In this document: positions 34,848 through 44,180 of the stretch, piece after piece
How positions within the stretch are numbered: the first letter of the stretch is position 1
How the letters are laid out: each line of letters opens with the position of its first letter
Assembly (NCBI RefSeq): GCF_000760735.1
Contig: NZ_JMEX01000008.1
Span: forward strand, 1,641,502-1,705,501
Direction: 5' to 3'
Source of the DNA: Rhodococcoides fascians A44A
GTDB lineage: Bacteria; Actinomycetota; Actinomycetes; Mycobacteriales; Mycobacteriaceae
Length of the DNA stretch: 64,000 nucleotides
Notes under the pieces: model-generated
Told to the model about the DNA's origin: nothing
What the model saw: the letters and a program-made list of their open reading frames with translations, nothing else
Database searches by the model: none
Program-made: the position numbers and the translations under genes

Positions 34848-36338
34848 ATGACTACCGATCTCAGCGACAGCCGTTCGTCTCAACGAGCAAGGGCGACCAT
34901 CGCCGCAGTCCCTACCGGCGTATTCATCGGTGGGGAGTGGGCAGAAGCAGCATCCGGTGAACGTTTCGAGGTCATCGACCCAGCAAGTGGGCACGTTATC
35001 GCGACGGTCGCGGACGGAGGACCTGAGGACGCGCAGCGCGCCATCGAAACAGCCGGCCGCGTCCAGAAAGACTGGGCGAAGACCTCGCCCCGCGAGCGAA
35101 GCGAGCTCCTGCGCCGGGCGTATGAACTGATGCTGCTCGAGCAGGAGGATCTCGCACTCATCATCACCAGCGAGATGGGCAAACCCATTGGGCAGGCGAG
35201 GGACGAGGTCGCCTACGCTGCCGAATTCTTCCGATGGTTCTCCGAGGAAGCAGTTCGCGTCGCCGGTGACGTCACGACAACGGGTGACGGAAAGAATCGC
35301 ATCATCGTCTCTCGTGAACCGGTTGGACCATGTGTTCTCATCACTCCGTGGAACTTTCCGCTCGCGATGGGTACGCGAAAGATCGGGCCGGCCATCGCGG
35401 CAGGATGCACTGTGGTCTTCAAACCCGCGAATCTCGCACCGCTCGCTTCCCTCGCACTCGTGGACATCCTTGTTCGGGTCGGCCTACCCGAAGGTGTCGT
35501 CAACGTCGTGTGTACGACCGATGCATCGGCTGTCGTGTCGCCGTGGATGGCTAGTGGAATTGCCCGCAAGATCAGCTTTACCGGCTCGACGGCTGTCGGT
35601 GTCCTGCTTCTCGAGCAGGCGTCTCGCCATGTCATGCGGTCGTCGATGGAGCTCGGCGGTAACGCTCCGTTGATCGTGTTCGAGGATGCGAATCTCGATC
35701 GAGCCGTCGAAGGCGCGTTCGCGGCCAAGATGCGGAACATGGGAGAGGCGTGCACGGCGGCCAATCGCATTCTGGTGCAACGGTCGGTCGCAGATGAGTT
35801 TGCCAGACGGCTCGCAGAGCGGTTGGGCGCGCTCTCGCTCGGTGACGGAGTCGACGAAGCTACGGAAGTCGGCCCTCTCGTCGATACGAAAGCTCTGACG
35901 AAGGTCGAAGATCTCGTCGGTGATGCCCTCCGCAGGGGAGCGAAGGTGATCTGCGGCGGTGCGAGGCCGGACCGTCCTGGATACTTTTATCTACCAACGG
36001 TTCTCGTCGACGTCCCGGCCGACGCTGACCTCATGTTCGAGGAGATTTTCGGGCCCGTGGCCGCCATAGTGCCATTCGACTCGGAGGACGAGGCTGTGCG
36101 TCTCGCCAACGACACCCCTTGGGGTCTTGCCGCGTATCTGTTCACCCAGGATGTCGATAGAAGCTTTCGCGTCGGGGATGCCCTCGAAGTCGGAATGGTT
36201 GGTCTCAACACCGGCATCGTGTCCAACCCTGCCGCGCCGTTCGGCGGTGTCAAGGCCTCTGGATTGGGGCGCGAGGGTGGACGGGTGGGGATCGACGAGT
36301 TTCTCGAGTACAAATACATGGCGATACCGCGTACCTGA
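34848..36338 (+). CDS. Aldehyde dehydrogenase, succinate-semialdehyde dehydrogenase-like
   Basis: A 496-residue aldehyde dehydrogenase: TPWNFPLAM, FTGSTAVGV, MELGGNAPLIVFEDA with the general-base Glu, and GEACTAANR with the catalytic Cys, all as in the GabD/SSADH group. HpaI-type aldolases can release succinic semialdehyde, so this enzyme may take the product of the aldolase encoded on the other strand (inference). The ribosome site is weak. Two hairpins follow the stop. Confidence 0.93.
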   Translation: MTTDLSDSRSSQRARATIAAVPTGVFIGGEWAEAASGERFEVIDPASGHVIATVADGGPEDAQRAIETAGRVQKDWAKTSPRERSELLRRAYELMLLEQEDLALIITSEMGKPIGQARDEVAYAAEFFRWFSEEAVRVAGDVTTTGDGKNRIIVSREPVGPCVLITPWNFPLAMGTRKIGPAIAAGCTVVFKPANLAPLASLALVDILVRVGLPEGVVNVVCTTDASAVVSPWMASGIARKISFTGSTAVGVLLLEQASRHVMRSSMELGGNAPLIVFEDANLDRAVEGAFAAKMRNMGEACTAANRILVQRSVADEFARRLAERLGALSLGDGVDEATEVGPLVDTKALTKVEDLVGDALRRGAKVICGGARPDRPGYFYLPTVLVDVPADADLMFEEIFGPVAAIVPFDSEDEAVRLANDTPWGLAAYLFTQDVDRSFRVGDALEVGMVGLNTGIVSNPAAPFGGVKASGLGREGGRVGIDEFLEYKYMAIPRT

Positions 36339-36340
36339 CC

Positions 36341-36363
36341 GGCACCGGATTACATCCGGTGCC
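36341..36363 (+). terminator. Terminator hairpin after SSADH-like gene
   Basis: GGCACCGGA and its exact complement with a five-base loop, starting two bases after the stop codon. No T-tract of note follows. Confidence 0.65.
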
Positions 36364-36403
36364 CAGTCGTTTCAATGCCGACGCCACTGGAAACGACGCT
36401 GAC

Positions 36404-36444
36404 GACCGCCGGCGCAAGCACATTACGCGCGTGCGCCGGCGGTC
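36404..36444. terminator. Strong hairpin before the convergent alcohol dehydrogenase stop
   Basis: A perfect 13-base stem (GACCGCCGGCGCA and its complement) with a 15-base loop. It lies 22 bases after the minus-strand alcohol dehydrogenase stop and probably terminates that gene, or acts in both directions. Confidence 0.65.
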
Positions 36445-36466
36445 GGCGTCATAGTCGAGTGAGAAC

Positions 36467-37513
36467 TCAGACCAGGGTGGCGGTATCGATGACGAAGCGG
36501 TAGCGGACGTCGGATGCCAGGACCCGCTCCCAGGCGTCGTTGATCTTGTCGGCGGAGATGACTTCGATCTCGGCTCCGAGGTGGTGTTCGGCGCAGAAGT
36601 CGAGCATTTCCTGGGTTTCGGCGATCGATCCGATGGCCGATCCTGCGAACGTTCTGCGGTGGGGGATCAGCGAGAAGACCTGTATCGGAAGCGGTTCCGC
36701 GGGGGCACCGACGTTGACCATGGCACCGTCTACTGCGAGTAGTGACAGGTGTGCGTTCAGGTCGATCGAGGCGCTGACGGTGTTGATGATCAGGTCGAAT
36801 GTGGATGCGAGCGTCTCGAAGGTGTCGGGGTCGCTGGTTGCGTAGTAGTGGTCGGCGCCCAGTCGGAGTCCGTCTTCTTGCTTTTTCAGTGATTGCGACA
36901 GCACCGTTACTTCGGCACCCATGGCGTGGGCGATCTTGACGGCCATGTGCCCGAGTCCGCCCATGCCGACGACGGCGACCTTCTTGCCGGGTCCGGCACC
37001 CCAGTGGCGCAGGGGTGAGTAGGTGGTGATGCCGGCGCACAGCAGGGGTGCGGCGGCGTCGAGTTCGATGCCCTCGGGGATCTTGACGACGAAGTGTTCG
37101 GTGACGACGACTTGCTGGGAGTAGCCGCCCTGGGTGGTGGTGCCGTCGCGGTCGGTGCTGCCGTAGGTCTGGATGTTGCCGACGAGGCAGTACTGTTCGA
37201 GTCCTTTGACGCACTGGGCGCATTCGCCGCAGGAGTTGACCATGCAGCCGACGCCGACGCGATCGCCGACGGCGTGCGTGGTGACCTCGGATCCGACCTC
37301 GGCAACGATGCCGGCGATTTCGTGTCCGACGACCTGGGGGTAGTTGATCGGTCCCCATTCGCCGCGTGCGGTGTGGATGTCGGAGTGGCAGATGCCGGCA
37401 AATTTGATGTCGATGCGAACGTCGTGCGGCCCGAGGTCGCGGCGTTCGATGGTGGCGGGGGACAGGGGCTGGTCGGCTGCGGTGGCGGCGTAAGCCTTCA
37501 CTGAAGTTGTCAT
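36467..37513 (-). CDS. NAD(P)-dependent zinc alcohol dehydrogenase (AdhC/CAD-like)
   Basis: A 348-residue medium-chain dehydrogenase. Catalytic-zinc motifs GICHSDIH and GHEIAGIV, the four structural-zinc Cys in [15 protein letters not shown], and the Rossmann motif [17 protein letters not shown] are intact. It interconverts primary alcohols, often cinnamyl or aliphatic, with aldehydes. I see no ribosome site before ATG 37513, so the mRNA may be leaderless or the gene may rely on read-through from the gene upstream, 97 bases away. Confidence 0.92.
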   Translation of the reverse strand: MTTSVKAYAATAADQPLSPATIERRDLGPHDVRIDIKFAGICHSDIHTARGEWGPINYPQVVGHEIAGIVAEVGSEVTTHAVGDRVGVGCMVNSCGECAQCVKGLEQYCLVGNIQTYGSTDRDGTTTQGGYSQQVVVTEHFVVKIPEGIELDAAAPLLCAGITTYSPLRHWGAGPGKKVAVVGMGGLGHMAVKIAHAMGAEVTVLSQSLKKQEDGLRLGADHYYATSDPDTFETLASTFDLIINTVSASIDLNAHLSLLAVDGAMVNVGAPAEPLPIQVFSLIPHRRTFAGSAIGSIAETQEMLDFCAEHHLGAEIEVISADKINDAWERVLASDVRYRFVIDTATLV

Positions 37514-37610
37514 GTTTCGATGGAACACCGCGGACGGCAATCGAACCAGTCTCTGAGAAAAGGTGTACTGGCAAGGTACCTTTGTCGGCGCTCGACCGCC
37601 GGTCCGAAGC

Positions 37611-38273
37611 TCAATCCAGAGGGGCCACGAAGACGCGGAATTCCTTGCGCTCGGTGTGGATTCCCCACAGCGACTGGGCGAGGGCATCCGGCTCGTGCGA
37701 TGGCTCACCTGCGCCGATTCCCCGCGGGATGATCAGCTGGCCGACGTGCAGACCCTCGGGTGCAAGGGCATCGTGAAGCAGTCGAGCATAAGCACTTTCC
37801 CCGGCAAACGCGATCGAGGTGCCCGCGACGGAGGGTCCGGGCCGAACAGCGCTCGACCCGTTCACGAAGAGGACGGTGCCACGCCCGAGCGCGCGCATTC
37901 CGGGCAGCACGTGCGTCACAGCCGTGACAGGTCCGTAGATGGAGAACTCGACTGGACCGGCAAGATCATCGGCGGTGGTCTCCAGTACAGGCTTCATGAA
38001 TTCCTTCGCGGGCACGGGGCTGTATTGCAGTACCTCGATCGGGCCCAGTCGTTCGGCCGCTGAATCCAGTGCTGCTGTCAGCGATTTCGCGTCCCGTACA
38101 TCGGCGGCAAAACCCTGGGCGGTAATTCCTTCGTCGACAAGCCGTCCGGCGATGCGGTCGACGTTGTCCTGGTTCCTGGAAATGAGCGCTACTGCGAGTC
38201 CTTCACGCCCGAAACGTCGAGCCACAGCGGAGCCGAGACCTTCACCCGCGCCGATGATTGCGATCGTGGTCAT
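37611..38273 (-). CDS. SDR-like NAD(P)-binding protein lacking the YxxxK pair
   Basis: A 220-residue short-chain-dehydrogenase fold protein with a good cofactor motif ([16 protein letters not shown]) and the active-site Ser region ([10 protein letters not shown]). Where classical SDRs have YxxxK this protein reads FAGES, so both catalytic Tyr and Lys are absent. It is also shorter than usual. It may bind a nucleotide without classical dehydrogenase chemistry. GAGGAG precedes the ATG. It is divergent from the MFS gene at 38493. Confidence 0.8.
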   Translation of the reverse strand: MTTIAIIGAGEGLGSAVARRFGREGLAVALISRNQDNVDRIAGRLVDEGITAQGFAADVRDAKSLTAALDSAAERLGPIEVLQYSPVPAKEFMKPVLETTADDLAGPVEFSIYGPVTAVTHVLPGMRALGRGTVLFVNGSSAVRPGPSVAGTSIAFAGESAYARLLHDALAPEGLHVGQLIIPRGIGAGEPSHEPDALAQSLWGIHTERKEFRVFVAPLD

Positions 38274-38492
38274 TTCTTCTATCTCCTCGTGTTGGGGCGC
38301 TCACCGATTTCCGTCCTTTCCACAGTGGCGTGAAATCGCCCGAGTGGCAAGTTCGGCGCTGGCGGCGACCAGGTCTTTTCCGCCGTGAGCGGTTCCCTGT
38401 CAGTACACCCCACAGCAGGGACTCCCGCGGTCGCCGCTCGCTCTGTTTACTCGAGCGCATGCCCCTACGACAATCGCCTTTCATCGCCGCCG

Positions 38493-39677
38493 ATGACCGC
38501 GCCTGACGATCGAACGCCGCAACCGTTCGCGTTCGCCACCGCAACAGCGGCGCTCGTTGCGGTGTTCGCTGCGTCCGGGGCCCCTATTCCGTTGTACGAG
38601 CGATATCGAGCTGCGGCAGGATTGAGCACGCAAGACCTGTCGCTGGCCGCGGTCGCGTACTTCGTCGCCGTCCTGATCGCACTGGTAGTACTGGGCCGCC
38701 TGTCCGACCATCTTGGCCGCCGTGTCGTTGCAGTCGCGGCTGTGATCCTCGCCGCGATCGGAAGCCTCATTCTGCTCGATGTGTCCAACCTCGGTATATT
38801 GTTGACCGGCAGAGTCTTTCACGGCTTGGCATGTGGGCTTGCGTCTTCGGCGCTCACCACCTACGTCATCGACACTGCCCCCGACCGCCCGCGCTGGCTT
38901 GCTGCCGGCGCAGCTGCGGGTGCGCCGGTCTCGGGGCTCACCATCGGTTCGCTCGGAACCGGAGCTCTCGCTCAGTACGCTCCGGCACCCCTGGCGGCCA
39001 CCTACGTGATCGATGTCGGCCTGCTCGCTGTGTGTGCTGTGCTGCTCCTGTTCGCTCACGATCCTGTGAACCGACGACAGGGAGCATTGACGTCGCTACG
39101 TCCTCGCGTGTCCATTCCCGCTGCGGTTCGACCGTTGTTGCCGGGCGCTGTTGCCGTGTTCGGTGCCACGTGGGCGCTTGGCGGTTTCTACCAAGCTTTC
39201 AGCCCGACGATCGCGGCCCGAGACCTGGGGACCACCAACACCCTCGTGGCTGCAGTGGTTTTCGCATCGTTCATGGCCCCGTACGCATTGGGCGGCCCAC
39301 TCACCGCCCGCCTTACGCCATCCGGGGCGCAGCGCGCGGGCATCGTGGTGTTCGCAGTTGCCGTCGTCGGCATCGCAACAAGTTTGCTTGCCGGATCGAC
39401 CCTCGGGGTCATCGCTTTCGGCGTAATCGCCGGTGCGGCACAGGGTATGACGTTCACAGGGTCCGTCCGCGCGTTACTGTCAAAAACGGCTGGGGGCGAA
39501 CGTGCAGGCCTGATGTCGGCGGTGTACCTCTTCTCCTATTGTGGAGCCGCCGCACCGAGCCTTGTCGCCGGCCGTTTGTCCAGCATTGTTGCCCTCCCGC
39601 ACGTCGCATTCGGATATGCGGCGATCGCCGCGGTGTCCGCCGTCGTCACAGTGAGGACTTCTCGTGCAGAGCGCTGA
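38493..39677 (+). CDS. MFS transporter
   Basis: A 394-residue twelve-helix major facilitator. Helix 1 contains ASGAPIPLYERY, loop 2-3 is GRLSDHLGRRVV. It resembles the drug-efflux (DHA1-like) group found in actinobacteria; the substrate is unknown. ATG 38493 is the last start before helix 1 but has no obvious ribosome site. The stop overlaps the next gene's GTG by 14 bases. Confidence 0.85.
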   Translation: MTAPDDRTPQPFAFATATAALVAVFAASGAPIPLYERYRAAAGLSTQDLSLAAVAYFVAVLIALVVLGRLSDHLGRRVVAVAAVILAAIGSLILLDVSNLGILLTGRVFHGLACGLASSALTTYVIDTAPDRPRWLAAGAAAGAPVSGLTIGSLGTGALAQYAPAPLAATYVIDVGLLAVCAVLLLFAHDPVNRRQGALTSLRPRVSIPAAVRPLLPGAVAVFGATWALGGFYQAFSPTIAARDLGTTNTLVAAVVFASFMAPYALGGPLTARLTPSGAQRAGIVVFAVAVVGIATSLLAGSTLGVIAFGVIAGAAQGMTFTGSVRALLSKTAGGERAGLMSAVYLFSYCGAAAPSLVAGRLSSIVALPHVAFGYAAIAAVSAVVTVRTSRAER

Positions 39678-40641
39678 AATACCGCGCCGGCAGATCGCTC
39701 GGGCCGTGTCTCGAACTGCAGTCGGCCGTGCTGCCCTGACTGCAGTCGTCGTTCTCGTATTGTCCGTGTCGGCACCGATGCACTGCGTTGCCACCGATTT
39801 GGTCACTGCGCCTAGCGCTGTCGAGAGTGCGGAACCACCTGCCGAGACTGCCACCGAAGTGTCAGGGATCGAACCGGCGAGCCTCGAGACGAGGATGCGC
39901 GCTGCCACCGAGGTGGGGGCGCTGAACGGTGCGCGAGTGTCTATCACTTTCATGGACCGGGTCAGCGGGATTCGGGCTACCAACGGTAACGAGGAGCCGA
40001 TCGAAACTGCGTCGGTGTCGAAGCTCTTCATCGCGGACGATCTGCTGTTCCGTAACGAGCGCGGTGAGGTCGATTTGAGCGGAAGTGACAGAACCCAGAT
40101 CGACGCTATGCTGCGCTCCTCGGACGATGCCGCGGCCGAGCAACTCTGGAATCGTTTTGGGCGCAACGACATCGTGGGGCGTGTAGCTGCTCGCTACGGG
40201 TTGCCCTCCACTTCGGTGCAGCCGGGGGACGAATGGTGTCGAACTCGAACCACGATGAACGATGTGGTGACCTTCTACTCCGCGATGATCGACGGTGCCG
40301 GTGGTCTCTCGCGCTCGCGGTCGGTTGCTGTCCTATCGAATTTGCAGAACTTCACGCGTTTCGGCGCGGACGGCTACTACCAGCGTTTTGGACTTCCCGA
40401 TGCGTTACCCGATGAGAACAGCCTCGGTGTCAAGCAGGGGTGGATGTGCTGCGTGGGTGGCGACTGGATTCATTTGTCGACCGGGTTCGTCGGTCCCGAC
40501 CACCGCTACTTGGTGGCAATCGCCTCTCGCGAGGCCGCGAGCGAATACGGCGGAGGTTCGGTCGGTGCGGACCATGCTCGTCGGACCATGACCGCGATTG
40601 CGTCCGAGCTGTTCCCTTCGGGCCGTGTCGATCCCAGTTGA
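39664..40641 (+). CDS. Class A beta-lactamase-like serine hydrolase, exported
   Basis: A 325-residue protein with a signal-like N-terminus (Arg-rich, then VVVLVLSVSAPMHC) and a penicillin-binding fold. The active-site SxxK is SVSK, an SDN-like SSDDAA follows, and the third motif is KQG (GVKQGWMCC) instead of KTG. It may be a cell-envelope hydrolase rather than a true beta-lactamase, as in related mycobacterial proteins. GTG 39664 lies inside the end of the MFS gene, so the two are co-transcribed. Confidence 0.75.
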   Translation: MQSAEIPRRQIARAVSRTAVGRAALTAVVVLVLSVSAPMHCVATDLVTAPSAVESAEPPAETATEVSGIEPASLETRMRAATEVGALNGARVSITFMDRVSGIRATNGNEEPIETASVSKLFIADDLLFRNERGEVDLSGSDRTQIDAMLRSSDDAAAEQLWNRFGRNDIVGRVAARYGLPSTSVQPGDEWCRTRTTMNDVVTFYSAMIDGAGGLSRSRSVAVLSNLQNFTRFGADGYYQRFGLPDALPDENSLGVKQGWMCCVGGDWIHLSTGFVGPDHRYLVAIASREAASEYGGGSVGADHARRTMTAIASELFPSGRVDPS

Positions 40642-40651
40642 CCCCTCAGCT

Positions 40652-40671
40652 GACCGAGTTCGATCTCGGTC
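40652..40671 (+). terminator. Possible terminator hairpin
   Basis: GACCGAG and its complement CTCGGTC with a six-base loop, just after the serine hydrolase stop. The stem is short and no T-tract follows. Confidence 0.4.
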
Positions 40672-40787
40672 GTGACCCCTCCGAACTTCGAGGTTTGTCC
40701 GGTGCCTCGCTCGATGGCAAGCCGGGACCATTCTTTCAGTGGAAGTCGAAAGCTTGAACGTGGTCAGGGGCCCGGTGCGTCTCCAGT

Positions 40788-41219
40788 TCAGCTCTTCGGC
40801 GTCTCGTCGGTGAGTTCGTCGGTTCCGAGTGGTTCTCGGCAGTGGGAACAGACGACCATGGCCTCGAAGGCTTCTCCACAGCGAGTGTGAACGAAACGGC
40901 GACGCCGGGCATCCGGCGGACTGTAGGCATCGCCCCATGATTTGAGCACCAGCAACACTCGCGCCAGGTCCAGGCCCTTCGTGGTGAGGAAGTAACCGTC
41001 GCGGGGCGATCCTTCCCTGTAGGGACGCTTTTCGACGATTTCTTCGTCGGCGAGCTTGCGCAAGCGACTGGCCAGCACGTCTCTCGGCGCTCCCGTATCG
41101 GCGATCACATCGGTGAACCGCACCGAGCCGAGTGCAAGGCTGCGAACGACATGGAGAGACCAGCGGTCGCTCACAGCATCGAGTGCGATTGTGAGCGCGT
41201 CATTTGGTTGGACTTTCAA
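40788..41219 (-). CDS. HxlR family transcriptional regulator with C-terminal Cys motif
   Basis: A 143-residue winged-helix regulator: ALDAVSDRWSLHVVRSL and DVLASRLRKLADEEIVEKRPY are the HxlR helix-turn-helix and wing. The C-terminus carries HTRCG and, further on, VCSHC, which looks like a small metal-binding (zinc-ribbon-like) tail. TTG 41219 is the only sensible start, with AGGGG about nine bases upstream. It is divergent from a membrane protein gene, with a TCCAACCAAAT operator between. Confidence 0.88.
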   Translation of the reverse strand: MKVQPNDALTIALDAVSDRWSLHVVRSLALGSVRFTDVIADTGAPRDVLASRLRKLADEEIVEKRPYREGSPRDGYFLTTKGLDLARVLLVLKSWGDAYSPPDARRRRFVHTRCGEAFEAMVVCSHCREPLGTDELTDETPKS

Positions 41220-41259
41220 ACTGATTGCCCCTACATTTGGTCTGGTTATCCAACCAAAT
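41202..41259. promoter_or_regulatory. Candidate HxlR operator with inverted half-sites
   Basis: ATTTGGTTGGA at 41202-41212 has its exact 11-base complement at 41249-41259. A third partial copy (ATTTGGTCTGG) begins at 41235 and with the right half forms a tight ATTTGGT/ACCAAAT palindrome. The left copy falls in the first codons of the HxlR gene, the others before the divergent gene: a typical autoregulatory layout. Confidence 0.7.
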
Positions 41260-41275
41260 TACCTCGAGGGGTGTT

Positions 41276-42283
41276 GTGTCCGATTCGACTTCTCCAGCTG
41301 CGGTGTCCGAAGACCGGCCCGAGCATGCGCACATGCCCGCCCGCCCGCCCGTTCGTGCCTGGTTGCAGCCGCTGATCATCGCCAGCCTCATCGCCGTGGC
41401 ATTCATCGGTATGTACGTAGGTCTGCAACGCGAACCAGTGCCACACGACATACCGATCGCGGTCGTGGGGACCGAGCTCGCTGATGGGCTGGCGGATGCT
41501 CTCGGCAGTGCGGTGAGCGTGCAGTCGGTTCCCGATATAGAAAGCGGTAAAGCCCTTCTCGACAGGGGCGATATTGTCGCGATGGTCTCGTCGGCGTCAC
41601 CGACAGCAATCGATCTCGATGTGGCCGGTGCGAATGGTCCTTCGACGGTCGGTGCTGTGGAACAGTTGGTGGGCGTATACGGCAGGGCAACCGGAATGCA
41701 GGTCGTCACCGAAGACGTCATCCCACTCGTCAGGTACGACAGTCGGGGAATTGCCGGGTTCTACGTGGCCTTCGGTGTGACTCTGGCGTCGTTCGTTCTC
41801 GCGCAGATGTTGATCTTGACGGCTGCTCGGCTGCACCTGCACCATCGACTCCTCACGGTCACCGCTTTTGCGGCGTTGGTCGGGGTGATGGCGGCAGTCC
41901 TGGCCGGCCCGGTCCTGGGGGCAATTCCCGGTCACAGTGTGTCGTTGGCCATCACGCTTGCGCTGCTGTCGGCGGCGACGGCATTGGCCACGACGGCGCT
42001 GGGTGCGTGGTTCGGGGCGGTCGGAGTCCCGATCGCGACGGTGCTGCTGATCACGGTCGGGAACTCCACCAGTGGCGCAACTGTCGGCCTCGACTTGCTG
42101 CCGGACCTCGCACGGGTTTTCGGTCAGGCACTCCCGCCCGGGGCTGCAATCCGTTCGATCAGCGACGTCAGTTATTTCGGCGGTGAGCACCACTGGGTGG
42201 GCTGGTCGGTACTCACTGTCTGGATCGTGGTGGCAGGTGGACTCACACTTTTGAAAGAGTGGCGAAGCAAGACGCCGCTGTGA
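41276..42283 (+). CDS. Membrane protein, ABC-2/YhgE-like permease
   Basis: A 335-residue membrane protein: one N-terminal helix (LIIASLIAVAFIGMYVGL), an extracytoplasmic domain of about 130 residues starting HDIPIAVVG, then five or so C-terminal helices ending before KEWRSKTPL. This is the layout of YhgE/Pip and ABC-2 type export permeases, but no ATPase gene is nearby. GTG 41276 has GAGGGG upstream. It is divergent from the HxlR gene and probably controlled by it. Confidence 0.75.
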   Translation: MSDSTSPAAVSEDRPEHAHMPARPPVRAWLQPLIIASLIAVAFIGMYVGLQREPVPHDIPIAVVGTELADGLADALGSAVSVQSVPDIESGKALLDRGDIVAMVSSASPTAIDLDVAGANGPSTVGAVEQLVGVYGRATGMQVVTEDVIPLVRYDSRGIAGFYVAFGVTLASFVLAQMLILTAARLHLHHRLLTVTAFAALVGVMAAVLAGPVLGAIPGHSVSLAITLALLSAATALATTALGAWFGAVGVPIATVLLITVGNSTSGATVGLDLLPDLARVFGQALPPGAAIRSISDVSYFGGEHHWVGWSVLTVWIVVAGGLTLLKEWRSKTPL

Positions 42284-42437
42284 TGAAGACCAGTGCCTTG
42301 CAGTGCTCAGCCCCAAAGTCTTCCGTGCTGAATCTCGTGCCACTCGACCGATGGGCAAGGCCATCCCCTGGATCGTCGCCGGTGTGCTTACGGGTCCGAA
42401 CTACCGCCGCACCGCGATGCGTTCATGACCGGATCGG

Positions 42438-43673
42438 TCAGCACACCGCCACGTCGTGGTCGGCGACAGACTGCTTGGGTGCCGACGCGCCAACGTCGCT
42501 CCGACGTGCCCTGTCCATGACTACGAGCGTGGCCAGAGGAAGCAGGAGCAATACCGCGAACAGCGCACCCGCGACGGGGATCGCGGCAGGTCCGTATCCA
42601 CTGATCGCCTGAGATGTCACCCAGGTGCCGACGGCGGTGCCGAGGTTGAACATCGACGTGCACAGTGAGGTGGCCAGAGTCGGCGCTCCCTCTGCAAATC
42701 GGACGGCAATCGACATGAGCACGGGGTTCGTGCCGAGGCCGGCCATTCCTGCAACTGCGAGAAGGGCGATCGATGGCGCCGCGAACGACGAGAAGATACT
42801 CAGCAAGCCGAGTGCTGTCACGACGATGATGCCACCGGTCAAAGCGGTGGCGTAAGGTGCCCGGTCTGCGAAGCGGCCGCTGTTGAGAGTGCCGGTGACG
42901 GCACCGACACCGAAGATCGCGAGACCGACGGGTAGAAGGTCCTCGGACAAGCCGGAGCGTTCCGTGAGTAGGGGTGCGATGAACGAGTAGGTGGACATGA
43001 CGGCGGTCGAGATGAGAACGCACGCTGCCATGACCACCCAGAAGCGTCCAGTGGCGATCGATGCGAGTTGTGAGCGCAGAGGGATGACCGTAGATGACGG
43101 ACGACCACCAGGAACGAAGCGGGCAATGGGCACCGATGCGAGCACGGCAAGTACCGCGAGGATCCAGAACGGACCGCGCCAGCCTACGAGCTGGCCGACA
43201 ACAGAGCCGAGGGGCACCCCGATTACCGTCGCGAGAATGCCGCCACTGAGGACCAGGCCGATGGCGCGCGCGCTGGCGTCCGGTCCCGCAACGCGGGACG
43301 CGACAGATGCTGCGATAGACCAGAACGCACCCGTTGCGAGCGCGGTCACGAACCGGGCCACGAGGACGAGCGAGAGGTCATCGGTGAGTACAACGACGAT
43401 GTGTCCGGCGGAGTAGACGGCGAGTGCGAGGAGAAGAGTCGTCCGTTCGGGAATCTCGAGTGCCGCCACTGCGATCAACGGGGTGGCGATCATGCCGATT
43501 GCGAACGCAGTGACCAACAGTCCGGCCTCCGAGATGCCGATGGTGAGATCCGAGGCGATATCGGGCAGGATTCCGGCAACGACGAATTCCGACGTGCCCA
43601 TGAGAAACGTACCCATTGCGAGGATGTAGACGAGGAAGGGCAAGGACTTTCGTTCAATGGTGGAAGTAGACAC
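42438..43673 (-). CDS. MFS transporter, DHA1 drug-efflux type
   Basis: A 411-residue twelve-helix transporter of the Cmx/AraJ-like DHA1 group: helix 1 MGTSEFVVAGILPDIA, then GMIATPLIAVAA and the motif-C-like LSGGILATVIGVPLG in helix 5. Members export drugs such as chloramphenicol, or sugars. The start is GTG 43673 with GAGAG upstream. The upstream 500 bases hold no recognisable gene. Confidence 0.9.
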   Translation of the reverse strand: MSTSTIERKSLPFLVYILAMGTFLMGTSEFVVAGILPDIASDLTIGISEAGLLVTAFAIGMIATPLIAVAALEIPERTTLLLALAVYSAGHIVVVLTDDLSLVLVARFVTALATGAFWSIAASVASRVAGPDASARAIGLVLSGGILATVIGVPLGSVVGQLVGWRGPFWILAVLAVLASVPIARFVPGGRPSSTVIPLRSQLASIATGRFWVVMAACVLISTAVMSTYSFIAPLLTERSGLSEDLLPVGLAIFGVGAVTGTLNSGRFADRAPYATALTGGIIVVTALGLLSIFSSFAAPSIALLAVAGMAGLGTNPVLMSIAVRFAEGAPTLATSLCTSMFNLGTAVGTWVTSQAISGYGPAAIPVAGALFAVLLLLPLATLVVMDRARRSDVGASAPKQSVADHDVAVC

Positions 43674-44180
43674 AGCTGAATTCTCTCGGGTGGGGTCGTA
43701 TTGATGACTAGTTGGGAACAGGCGCCGGCGAGATCGATTTCGGCCCTATATGGCAATACCGACTTGCCAACTGAACCGGGATTCGTCCTGAACTGCTCCG
43801 TCTTCGACAGTATTTGCTACGACGTAGCCTTGGAAGGCACGGACAGGGAACCCCACCTGCGTCGAACGAGGAGAAGGCGCACGGCGCAGTTTGTCTCAGA
43901 TGTATCCGAAGTTCGGGCACGCCGGGAGAATTCGCGAACGCGAGAGTCAAAGTTATTCGTACTGAATGGTTTTGACCGAAAGTGAGTTGCAATCTCGTTG
44001 GTCTCTCGGTTTCCGGCGGAGGTAGAATTCACCGACATGCCTATGCGGCTGCGTGCAGCGACCAGCACCTGAGTGACATAAATCTCGATGCACGCGTTCA
44101 GTGACATCGATTGCATTCACGGACCTCTGATGAGCCCCGAGTCAATGCCGTAGTCCGGAATATCGAGCTGAACGGTCGTT
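43674..44180. other. 507-base stretch without a recognised gene
   Basis: Lies upstream of the DHA1 transporter and downstream of the 41-residue membrane protein. Short open frames exist on both strands, but none has a credible ribosome site, domain or actinobacterial third-position GC. I see no hairpin or repeat of note. The right part is less GC-rich than its surroundings. Confidence 0.4.

Noticed and set aside
37094-37504. Gly/Ala/Asp-rich open frame opposite the alcohol dehydrogenase
   Set aside because: Pure antisense shadow of zinc-binding motifs on the minus strand.
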